From: CAXXOK01 sp035353615
GTDB lineage: Bacteria > Bacillota > Clostridia > Christensenellales > Aristaeellaceae
NCBI GenBank assembly: GCA_035353615.1
Contig: DAOPZY010000061.1
Coordinates: 1-13,932, forward strand
Direction of reading: 5' to 3'
Length of the DNA stretch: 13,932 nt
In this document: piece by piece, positions 1 to 5,691 of the stretch
Layout: every line of letters starts with the position of its first letter
Numbering within the stretch: position 1 is the stretch's first letter
Program-made: the position numbers and the translations under genes
Notes under the pieces: model-generated
Seen by the model: the letters and a program-made list of their open reading frames with translations, nothing else
Told to the model about the DNA's origin: nothing
The model's database searches: none

Positions 1-47
1 CGTTGACATCGTGGAGGTCATAGGTTCGAGCCCTACTAATCCCACCA
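1..47 (+). tRNA. tRNA-Val (GAC anticodon), 3' part only
   Basis: The 3' half of a tRNA enters from the left edge. The anticodon loop TTGACAT lies at 3-9, giving anticodon GAC (valine, codon GTC/GTT). The 3' strand of the anticodon stem is 10-14, a five-base variable loop is 15-19, and the T arm is 20-36 with the TTCGAGC loop at 25-31. The acceptor 3' strand TAATCCC is followed by discriminator A44 and an encoded CCA at 45-47. The outermost T-stem pair (A20/C36) is a mismatch. The 5' half, including the D arm, is outside the window, so the acceptor stem cannot be checked. A strong terminator follows directly. Confidence 0.82.
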
Positions 48-52
48 GAACG

Positions 53-91
53 AAACCCCTTGAACCGTATAGGTTTGAGGGGTTTTCTTTT
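53..91 (+). terminator. Rho-independent terminator of the tRNA
   Basis: Left arm 53-66 (AAACCCCTTGAACC) pairs with right arm 72-85 through a five-base loop, with wobble pairs in the middle, and runs into a T-rich tract at 83-91. It lies six bases after the tRNA CCA. The core is nearly the same as the hairpin at 11058-11084. Confidence 0.85.
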
Positions 92-98
92 ACTACTT

Positions 99-237
99 AT
101 CACGCCTCAAACCAACCGGATCACTCAAAACCAACCCATTTATCACAACCCTCATCACAAAACGATTACTTCTACACCTTCAAACCCTTACAAATTGGTC
201 ATCTGCTGCCGCTACCGTAAATCACAAACATATCACA
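99..237. repeat. Cluster of six ATCAC motifs in gene-free DNA
   Basis: The stretch between the tRNA terminator and the first gene remnant (92-299) carries no convincing reading frame. It holds ATCAC(A) at 99, 120, 142, 154, 221 and 232. The gaps are 21, 22, 12, 67 and 11 bases, mostly near whole turns of the helix. This could be a protein-binding array or chance in a C/A-rich stretch; no promoter next to it was recognised. Confidence 0.25.
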
Positions 238-299
238 GAAAACTGTCACCGGTGTCCTGTTATTTCTATTCTAGGTTAAAAATTGGCAGGTGCAAACGG

Positions 300-428
300 T
301 CAGTTAGTGCCTGTTCCCGTTGTTTGGGCGGTTTTAATGCCGGCGGCAATTTGTTGTATGTCCAACGTTTCCCATGCCGCTTTCAGTGCGGCAATCACTT
401 CATCACTGTTCACGTCAAACCCTTTGGT
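300..428 (-). pseudogene. C-terminal remnant of an unidentified protein
   Basis: Read on the minus strand, 428 to 300 gives a natural-looking protein tail of 42 codons: it begins TKGFDVNSDEVIAALKAAW and ends KTAQTTGTGTN before a TGA. It has amphipathic helix spacing and normal codon choice. In the same frame a TAA closes the reading a few codons upstream (around 460), and there is no start or ribosome site, so this is a broken-off 3' end. A helical tail ending in a polar Thr/Gly run is common in exported solute-binding proteins, but that assignment is a guess. It abuts, on the other strand, the remnant at 434-646. Confidence 0.4.
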
Positions 429-433
429 ATGTA

Positions 434-646
434 ATGCCGACGGATCATGAGATTACGGAAACACAGGCGAAAGAAATTGCACAAGGTTGCCTGACGGAGA
501 TACTAGGACTGGTTGCAGCCTATATTCAATCGCTTACCGTAAACATCTACTTTCAGGAAGGGGAGGATGCGGAGAACGGCAACAGCAGGATTTGGTATCT
601 CAATTATTATGGCAGGGGTAGCAATGATCTGTTGTACAATGTATAG
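434..646 (+). pseudogene. Fragment of a PepSY/YycI-like secreted-protein domain
   Basis: The 70-codon frame from ATG 434 reads like the inside of a folded domain: an amphipathic helix (ETQAKEIAQGCLTEILGL), a strand (SLTVNIYFQEGED) and a second strand (SRIWYLNYYGRG), then a stop in mid-domain. This helix-strand-strand order, with an aromatic-rich strand, resembles PepSY/YycI-type domains and the exported proteins at 5688-7786. No ribosome site or signal peptide precedes it, and the frame upstream of 434 looks non-coding. It is most likely a fragment left by deletion, with a strong terminator about 70 bases downstream. The family call is tentative. Confidence 0.4.
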
Positions 647-717
647 CAAGGCTTGCCCTCAGAGAATGGAGCACATCGCCAATAACGATTCCCTACAACG
701 GGCTGCACGGGTTGCGC

Positions 718-758
718 GCCGGGGAACGCCGCGCTCGCGTTCCCCGGCAGTGTTTTTT
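718..758 (+). terminator. Rho-independent terminator
   Basis: A GC-rich stem, 718-729 with 737-748 (GCCGGGGAACGC / GCGTTCCCCGGC), has a seven-base loop and is followed by TGTTTTTT on the plus strand. The orientation fits the plus-strand remnant ending at 646. There is no matching T-run on the minus side, so it is not the terminator of the minus-strand gene at 829-1296. Confidence 0.85.
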
Positions 759-828
759 AGGGTTCATTCTGTAGTCATGAGCGTGTGCCATCCATGATCA
801 CTGCGCATATGACGTGGGCGTATGCGTG

Positions 829-1296
829 TCAGTTTCCGAACCGCGCAGTGTAGATGGCCTCTTTTGTCTGATTACCGCAGATTCCATCTGCAGTCAGATT
901 GTGAGCCGTCTGGAAACTGTAAACCGCGCCTTCGGTCGTTGCGCCATAATAACCATCGTCATAGTAGGGGGTCAAGTTGTAGCCGAGCGCCATAAGGTCT
1001 TGCTGAAGCAGTTTTACGTATTGTGTGGCGCCGCTGCCGGTACTGAGGGTCTGCGTTCCATAGCGTACCAACCACGGCGTGCTGCCGGTCAGAGGCGTGG
1101 AGGACAGAAACGAAGACATCATGTAGCCGGTATTCCCGTTGTATATCACCTTGTGCCAGGCGCGCTTATGCCTTCGGAGTCCCTGCAACCAGGGCACACG
1201 CTTTGCACGTAATGCCGAAGCGATTTCGGAAAGCCCGAGCATAGCGTAGCATCGGCAAAATTTTCTCCCCATGCTATTAAAAGCAGCCCACCGCAA
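829..1296 (-). CDS. Truncated SH3b / peptidoglycan-binding protein
   Basis: The C-terminal two thirds are recognisable. Residues 47-65 (WHKVIYNGNTGYM...) are the last strands of a bacterial SH3 domain. Residues 93-153 form a peptidoglycan-binding type 1 repeat, with LLQQDLMALGY, DGYYGATTEGAVYSFQ and ADGICGNQTKEAIY. Such proteins are exported and bind the cell wall, often as cell-wall hydrolase accessories. The first 46 residues look wrong: there is no signal peptide, the first half of the SH3 domain is missing, and the sequence is Arg/Cys-rich. The longest frame starts at TTG 1294-1296, inside the terminator hairpin 1279-1317; ATG 1270-1272 is an alternative. No clear ribosome site is seen. 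It is probably a 5'-deleted remnant rather than a working gene. The frame and domains are clear; function is doubtful. Confidence 0.6.
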   Translation of the reverse strand: MRWAAFNSMGRKFCRCYAMLGLSEIASALRAKRVPWLQGLRRHKRAWHKVIYNGNTGYMMSSFLSSTPLTGSTPWLVRYGTQTLSTGSGATQYVKLLQQDLMALGYNLTPYYDDGYYGATTEGAVYSFQTAHNLTADGICGNQTKEAIYTARFGN

Positions 1297-1317
1297 CCGC
1301 GTCGGTGGACTGCTTTT
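1279..1317 (-). terminator. Strong hairpin terminator, usable on both strands
   Basis: A 15-bp stem, 1279-1293 with 1303-1317 (AAAAGCAGYCCACCG type), has a nine-base loop and A/T runs on both outer ends. On the minus strand it follows the stop of the small HTH gene at 1342. A second small hairpin, 1321-1341 (GATTCCG / CGGAATC), lies between the stop and the main stem. The same hairpin overlaps the nominal start of the frame at 829-1296, which argues against that start. Confidence 0.8.
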
Positions 1318-1341
1318 ATGGATTCCGACCCTACCGGAATC

Positions 1342-1521
1342 TTAGTTTTGATCCTTTGGCTTTAAAGATATCCCCTCTTCGGACGCCTTGGCGCGGATCG
1401 CTTCAACCGTCCGGCCCAACCGGGCAGCGATCAACGGCGTTGGGGTATTTGCCTCTGCAAGGGTTTTCAGTTTACTGATCTCCGCGTCCGTCCATGAGTT
1501 CCCGCCGTGTTTTGGTTTCAT
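1342..1521 (-). CDS. Small homeodomain-like HTH protein (59 aa)
   Basis: The 59-residue product starts at MKPKHGG and contains a three-helix Myb/SANT-like or homeodomain-like fold. Helix 1 is TDAEISKLKTLAEA, helix 2 is PTPLIAARLG, and the likely recognition helix 3 is RTVEAIRAKASEEG; a basic tail ends KPKDQN. Small stand-alone proteins of this kind are known in many bacteria as predicted DNA-binding proteins with no assigned target. The start at ATG 1519-1521 is chosen because GAGG lies about 10 bases upstream and the longer frame (to 1608) reads as unrelated Cys/Asn-rich sequence. It lies 117 bases after the membrane-protein gene on the same strand and ends in hairpins at 1279-1341. TTGCGC and TATCCT 17 bases apart in that gap may give it its own promoter, but this is weak. 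Confidence 0.72.
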   Translation of the reverse strand: MKPKHGGNSWTDAEISKLKTLAEANTPTPLIAARLGRTVEAIRAKASEEGISLKPKDQN

Positions 1522-1638
1522 CAATATCTGCCTCTTCCCAATCCACTGATTAAAAAAGTTCTTGTGACTGTTATAGGATACCTTATCTGTACAGTACGCG
1601 CAACCCAAACAAAGCCCGACAGCAGTTTTTAGCAGATG

Positions 1639-2415
1639 TTAATCATAGGCTGGGTAGGTGCTCGGCAGGCTTAAAACACCCGTATGCACATAGTCCAGCT
1701 TGCCGATGTGGTCGTAACGCACCATCTCATAGGCTGGCAGCAATTCATTGCCGTCCCTCGCCATCAGCGCATAGCACGTTCCATTTTGGAATACGACAAC
1801 CTGATCGCCGTAGTCCCTGGCAACAAAGTAATCCTCCCGGTCAAGCTGGACAGTTGCGGCGTGTTCCATCACCGCGCCGGACAGCACCGACAACACCGCG
1901 ATCATTACAGCCAAGTAGCCAAGGCCCGAAGCCATGCGCTCATTGATCTCCTTCGCGGAGGCTGCCTTTTGTCGATAGCTCTCCCATTTGGCGCGCAAAC
2001 CATGATCGGCCCGGCCATACAGCAGCGTTTTAACAAGCGCTTCGCCCCATGCAAACCCAATAATGCCAAGCAGAATCCAATTTTTTGCCTCAAACCGGTT
2101 CAGCAGCGATACGGAGAACACAACCGAGGTTACCATCACGATGGAAAACCGCCAAAGCCGGATGATTTCCGCATCCTTGAACAGTTTGCCAAGCATCAGC
2201 CCGATTACCGGAATAATGAGCACCCTCCAGAATTTGTAAACAAGGTCAATCATTGTCGCAATGATATCCGGCGCGTCAATTTCGATCAGCTCATCCGGCA
2301 GGGCATACGCGGCGAGCGATCCATCCAACCGTAAATAGGTAAGATAGTACGCCGTCCCTGTAAGGAGCGCCAATATGATACCGTTTTCCAGCAGTTTGGG
2401 CCAGTATGCCTTCAC
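1639..2415 (-). CDS. Five-helix membrane protein of unknown function
   Basis: The 258-residue product has likely membrane helices at about 9-29, 53-78, 89-107, 112-132 and 163-183. A charged segment (134-162, RADHGLRAKWESYRQ...) separates helices 4 and 5. A soluble C-terminal domain of about 75 residues (190-258) is beta-rich, with YFVARDYGDQVVVFQNG. The loop after helix 1 contains ALPDELIEIDAPDIIATMI. A similar 'pro-x-x-phe/leu-ile-x-ile' lead-in before helix 2 is known in small uncharacterised membrane proteins of phages and mobile elements, but no family name can be given. The start is GTG 2413-2415, with AAGGAG nine bases upstream. It sits 81 bases downstream of the XRE regulator on the same strand, which suggests co-transcription. 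Function unknown. Confidence 0.78.
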   Translation of the reverse strand: MKAYWPKLLENGIILALLTGTAYYLTYLRLDGSLAAYALPDELIEIDAPDIIATMIDLVYKFWRVLIIPVIGLMLGKLFKDAEIIRLWRFSIVMVTSVVFSVSLLNRFEAKNWILLGIIGFAWGEALVKTLLYGRADHGLRAKWESYRQKAASAKEINERMASGLGYLAVMIAVLSVLSGAVMEHAATVQLDREDYFVARDYGDQVVVFQNGTCYALMARDGNELLPAYEMVRYDHIGKLDYVHTGVLSLPSTYPAYD

Positions 2416-2496
2416 GGGCGATCACTCCTTGTCCGCATCCGAATGCTATCCGGTTGGGTCGTCCTTGATGTTAAGCCAACCAAAGTATGTTAACCC

Positions 2497-2982
2497 TTAT
2501 GACTGTTTTCCAAGCAGGTTTCCAAGAACATCGGTAATCATGTCCGAAACCGAGTTTTGCGTCTGCCCGGACGAGGCTGCGCTGCTGCTGACCAATGTGG
2601 GCACCAGGTCGCTGCATTTCCCTCTGAGCACGTTGACGGCAGCCTTTTTCGTGTCGCTGTCCGCTTTGCGGTAATAGCCAATCAGTTGCTTTTCCGCGGT
2701 TGTAACCCGCAGGCTCAATTTTGCGCCGGCCGGAGCGGCCGTTGCAGCGGTGGTCGTCGGTTTCGCCGCGCCTTTTGCGGCTGTAACCAAGGACACCTGC
2801 GTAACGCCCGTTACTTTGGCAATGCGTTTCAGCACCGTAAGCGAAGGCGTTGCGTCGCCCCGTTCCGCCTTGCCGATATCAGAGGCGGTAACCCCGCCGC
2901 CAACTTTTTTTGCCAGACTTTCCTGCGTTAACCCGGCATTTTTCCGGGCTTCTTTGATGAGGTTCCCTAATTTTGATGCCAT
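2497..2982 (-). CDS. XRE-family HTH regulator with C-terminal helical domain
   Basis: Residues 5-62 form a Cro/C1-type helix-turn-helix: LGNLIKEARKNAGLTQESLAKKVG, then SDIGKAERGDATPSLTVLKRIAKVTGV. An Ala/Thr/Pro-rich linker (70-88) leads to a second domain, 89-130 (LSLRVTTAEKQLIGYYRKA...), which is helical with one cysteine (C123), and a Ser-rich tail with a last helix, 144-158. The second domain may serve dimerisation or ligand sensing. ATG 2980-2982 has AGGAGG nine bases upstream. Its A is shared with the TAA of the broken frame before it (TAATG), so it was probably translated in a coupled way. It is likely the regulator of its own operon with the membrane protein downstream; the target is not known. 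Confidence 0.87.
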   Translation of the reverse strand: MASKLGNLIKEARKNAGLTQESLAKKVGGGVTASDIGKAERGDATPSLTVLKRIAKVTGVTQVSLVTAAKGAAKPTTTAATAAPAGAKLSLRVTTAEKQLIGYYRKADSDTKKAAVNVLRGKCSDLVPTLVSSSAASSGQTQNSVSDMITDVLGNLLGKQS

Positions 2983-3358
2983 TATGTGTTCCCTCCTGCC
3001 GATGTACTTAAAATTGGCTCGATTTTTTCTTTTGATTCCTGCAATTTAAAACCCTGAGCAACCGTTGGTTGCCGGCGGATATCGATCCATGCGGATAAAA
3101 CAGCCTCCCCGTTGGCATTCTCCGCCAGTTATACAGCCCCTGCGACAGTAACCGCGCCAACCAAGCCCATCCGCTTGGTTATGTACAGGCCCGAAACAAT
3201 TTCCCAGACCCAAACGCCATGCCAGCCGTCAACACCGATTCGGGTTCGCCAATTTTCAGCAGCTATGGTTGGATTTCCATTCATTTTTACGAAAGTTTCT
3301 GCCCCCAGCGAGTCAGCCCGTTGACCCCCGTGTTGCGCCACAGCTGTTTTACCGACAT
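2982..3358 (-). pseudogene. Broken gene upstream of the XRE regulator
   Basis: Minus-strand reading gives protein-like sequence in three pieces. From ATG 3358, 23 codons (MSVKQLWRNTGVNGLTRWG...) end at TAA 3287-3289. In the next frame, from about 3284, there follow NPTIAAENWRTRIGVDGWHG, VWVWEIVSGLYI and TKRMGLVGAVTVAGAV up to an in-frame TAA at 3129-3131. The same frame then runs 48 more codons (LAENANGEAVLSAWIDIRRQ...) to a TAA sharing its last A with the ATG of the XRE gene. The coupled stop/start and the minus-strand promoter at 3414-3422 support a former gene here, disabled by one frame change and one nonsense change. No domain is recognised. The plus-strand frame over the same stretch is Ser/Thr/Pro-rich and less convincing. 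No ribosome site is visible for the first ATG. Confidence 0.4.
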
Positions 3359-3413
3359 AGGAAGGGATTTTTCACGCGTTAACAGGAAATCCGATCTGGC
3401 TCTGGATGCAACC

Positions 3414-3422
3414 ATTATACCA
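3414..3422 (-). promoter_or_regulatory. Extended -10 promoter facing the XRE operon
   Basis: On the minus strand the sequence reads TGGTATAAT, a perfect TATAAT with the TGn extension. The -35 position (AGGCGA, 17 bases upstream) is poor, as is usual for extended -10 promoters. The predicted start of transcription is near 3407, about 50 bases before ATG 3358. It diverges from the two-component operon promoter. An inverted repeat GGTTT-aaa-AAACC (3463-3475) lies between the two and could be an operator. Confidence 0.5.
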
Positions 3423-3563
3423 TACATACGCTCTGTTCGCCTATTGGAACATGTTTTTGAAGGGTTTAAAAAACCTGTTTACCGCTTCGGTTTACAGGAT
3501 TATCCGTATCGTTGCCCATACCAAGGGGAAAAATAGCTTGCGTTTTACCCGCAAACAATGGCC

Positions 3564-3607
3564 TTTACAACTCTGTTACATCGCCCCAGTCACATCTATG
3601 TTACAAT
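3564..3607 (+). promoter_or_regulatory. OmpR-type direct-repeat box and promoter of the two-component operon
   Basis: TTTACA (3564-3569) and GTTACA (3575-3580) are 11 bases apart, the spacing expected for tandem binding by an OmpR/PhoB-family regulator. A third GTTACA lies at 3600-3605. TACAAT (3602-3607) fits a -10 element; no good -35 is present 17 bases upstream, which is usual for promoters activated by such regulators. The box TTTACAACTnnGTTACA occurs again at 5611-5627. This points to autoregulation by the protein encoded from 3638; binding itself is inferred. Confidence 0.55.
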
Positions 3608-3637
3608 CATGGTAAAAGTATGCAAGGTGGTGATAGG

Positions 3638-4291
3638 GTGACCAGCGTATTGATCGTGGATGATGAACCGTCCATCATTTCGATGCTTTGCCTGCACCTG
3701 AAGCTGGCCGGATACGCTTGCCTGCCTGCGGCGGACGCGACGGAGGCTCGGGCGGCGCTTAATATGCACGCGCCGGATATTGCGCTTTTGGACGTTATGC
3801 TCCCCGGAGAGGACGGCTTTGCCTTGTGTTCCGCTTTCACGCAGCGCGGCATACCCGTGATCTTCCTCACGGCCAAAACAGCTGTGCAGGATCGAGTTTA
3901 CGGGCTGCGGCTAGGCGCTGAGGACTATATCCTAAAGCCGTTTGAGCCGGCCGAGCTGATCGCGCGCATCGAAGTGATCCTGCGCAGAACGATGAAGCCG
4001 CGCTACCAGGATGCGCTGCTAAGCATGGATTTTCAGGGGCGCACAGTGTGCAGCAAGGGGCAGTTTGTCACCCTGACGGTGTTGGAGTTTGATTTGCTAT
4101 CCCAGTTGGTGCAAAACGTTGGGCAGGCGCTCACCCGCGAAGCGCTGCTCGCCCGCGTATGGGGTTACCATTACATTGGCGAAACCCGCACCGTGGACGT
4201 GCATGTGCAGCGGCTCCGTAAAAAACTGGGTGCGGATTGCATCCAAACCGTATACAAATATGGGTACCGCTATCGGGGTAACGATGTATGA
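3638..4291 (+). CDS. OmpR/PhoB-family response regulator
   Basis: The 217-residue DNA-binding response regulator has a receiver domain at 1-115: acidic pocket D8/D9, phosphorylated Asp D52 in LLDVMLPGEDG, switch Thr T78 in FLTAK, and Lys K100 in ILKPFEP. Residues 122-217 form a winged-helix output domain, with LTVLEFDLLSQL, LTREALLARVWG, RTVDVHVQRLRKKLG and the wing IQTVYKYGYRYRG. All key residues are present, so it should be active. GTG 3638 is chosen as start because AAGGTGG lies seven bases upstream and VLIVDDE begins three residues later; the longer frame upstream is non-coding and covers the promoter. It overlaps the kinase gene by ATGA. Phosphorylated by that kinase, it probably binds the boxes at 3564 and 5611. 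Confidence 0.93.
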   Translation: MTSVLIVDDEPSIISMLCLHLKLAGYACLPAADATEARAALNMHAPDIALLDVMLPGEDGFALCSAFTQRGIPVIFLTAKTAVQDRVYGLRLGAEDYILKPFEPAELIARIEVILRRTMKPRYQDALLSMDFQGRTVCSKGQFVTLTVLEFDLLSQLVQNVGQALTREALLARVWGYHYIGETRTVDVHVQRLRKKLGADCIQTVYKYGYRYRGNDV

Positions 4292-5691
4292 AAAAGCGCC
4301 TGACCGCTTGGATGATCGTGCTCTTTGTGCCCCTGCTGGCAGGCGTATTCCTGCTGTTTTTGCAGCAGAGCTTCTCGCAAACCCTGCAAAGGGAGCAGGA
4401 ACGGGCGCAGATGACCGAAGGGATGATCTATCTACAGGTTCACGACATGTTTGACGATCTAACCTATGCGCAGGGCGTAGAGGTCGCGCGCAGTTACCGC
4501 AACCTGTATGCTACGCAAGGTGTGGAACTCATCTTTTTGTATAACGGTCAGCCGGTGGCGGGCGCTGTGCTGCCGGGGGATTACTACCAAACGCTGCTCA
4601 TCGGTAGCCGCGCAGCGCTACTGGATACCCAAGGCGCCCCGCAGCGCTATGCGATTGCCGACCCGCTGCGGGATAACTGGACATTGCTCACCTTGCGCGA
4701 CGTCAGTGATTTATACATTCTTCGGGATCATCTGCGCAATACCGCGCTGTGGTTTGTGCTGGGCGCGGGGTTGTTGGCGGCGCTGCTATCCTACCGGCTG
4801 GCATCGTGGTTCACAGCGCCCATCAAACGGTTGACGAAAGCCGTGCACGCCATGCAGCGCGGCGATTTTATGCCGGCACTGCTGCCAAAAGCATCGCGTG
4901 ATGAAGTCGGCACGCTGTCGCTGGCGTTTTTAGAGATGCACACCGTCGTGTTGGAGCGTGAGCACTATCTGGAGCAAGAGTCGCAAAACCGCCAGCGCCT
5001 GTTGGATGCGCTCGCCCACGAAATGCGCACGCCGCTGTGCGCGTTGCTGGGCAACACTCGACTGCTGCAAAACCCTGCCGTGGCCGGAGCGGTGCGGCAT
5101 CAGCTGGCGGAGGAGATGGCGCGCGATATCAAGCGCCTGTCCGATATGGATACGCAGCTTATGAAGCTGACAGAGCTTGCGCATGAACAACCGCATTTTT
5201 CACCGGTAGCCGTACTGCCGCTATTGCGGGATACGGTCCAGCGCGTTGAGCATCAGGCGCATGGCGTGACGCTTGCGGTTGCGGGGCAAGAAAGCGTCGT
5301 TCCCGGTGACGGTGAGCTGTTATCCATGTTGGCGGATAACCTTACCCTCAATGCCGTGCGCGCATCGAAACCTGGCGATACGGTAACGCTGCAAAGCCTG
5401 CAAAACGGCTTTACCATTATGGACAGCGGCATCGGTATGACTGCCGAACAGCTTGCCCATGCGCAGGAGCCTTTTTACAAGGCAGACCCTGCACGCACGC
5501 GCAAGGCGGGCGGCGTAGGGCTTGGCCTTACGCTATGCAGGCAAATTGCTGCGCTGCATCGCGGAACGCTTACCATCATCTCCGCACCCGGCGTTGGTAC
5601 CACGGTAACCTTTACAACTACGTTACAACCTGATGCGGACTTAGCAACAACGCAGGATGTATCCTTTACACAGGAGGTGAGCCCAACATGA
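4288..5691 (+). CDS. HAMP-containing sensor histidine kinase
   Basis: This 467-residue membrane sensor is the partner of the regulator just upstream (ATGA overlap). A short cytoplasmic start is followed by membrane helix 1 (about 7-25), an extracytoplasmic sensor region of about 125 residues, helix 2 (about 152-170) and HAMP (about 171-223, TAPIKRLTKAV...DEVGTL). The H-box has His244 in DALAHEMRTPL. The ATPase domain shows the N-box N351/N355 (LADNLTLNAVRAS), G1 D379 in DSGIGM, the F-box EPFYKAD and G2 GGVGLGL (408-414). All catalytic motifs are complete. The last residues after about 445 (DADLATTQDVSFTQ...) are a polar tail whose DNA also carries a regulator box and the ribosome site of the next gene. 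Its stop overlaps the next ATG (ATGA). The outer ligand is unknown; the two exported proteins that follow are candidate modulators. Confidence 0.93.
   Translation: MKKRLTAWMIVLFVPLLAGVFLLFLQQSFSQTLQREQERAQMTEGMIYLQVHDMFDDLTYAQGVEVARSYRNLYATQGVELIFLYNGQPVAGAVLPGDYYQTLLIGSRAALLDTQGAPQRYAIADPLRDNWTLLTLRDVSDLYILRDHLRNTALWFVLGAGLLAALLSYRLASWFTAPIKRLTKAVHAMQRGDFMPALLPKASRDEVGTLSLAFLEMHTVVLEREHYLEQESQNRQRLLDALAHEMRTPLCALLGNTRLLQNPAVAGAVRHQLAEEMARDIKRLSDMDTQLMKLTELAHEQPHFSPVAVLPLLRDTVQRVEHQAHGVTLAVAGQESVVPGDGELLSMLADNLTLNAVRASKPGDTVTLQSLQNGFTIMDSGIGMTAEQLAHAQEPFYKADPARTRKAGGVGLGLTLCRQIAALHRGTLTIISAPGVGTTVTFTTTLQPDADLATTQDVSFTQEVSPT
5611..5627 (+). promoter_or_regulatory. Second copy of the OmpR-type box inside the kinase gene
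   Basis: TTTACA (5611-5616) and GTTACA (5622-5627) repeat the spacing and most bases of the box at 3564-3580: 15 of 17 positions match (TTTACAACTnnGTTACA). It lies 61-77 bases before the ATG of the exported protein at 5688. TATCCT (5660-5665) and another TTTACA (5665-5670) lie between. It could drive extra expression of the two exported proteins, or act as a down-regulatory site. Because it sits in coding DNA (encoding FTTTLQ), chance similarity is possible. Confidence 0.45.

Noticed and set aside
1684..2334. 216-codon plus-strand frame
   Set aside because: It is antisense to the membrane-protein gene, His/Arg/Gln-rich with no domain, while the minus strand gives clear membrane helices.
3512..3637. 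Longer start for the response regulator
   Set aside because: It runs over the promoter and OmpR-type boxes; GTG 3638 has a proper ribosome site and begins the receiver domain at once.
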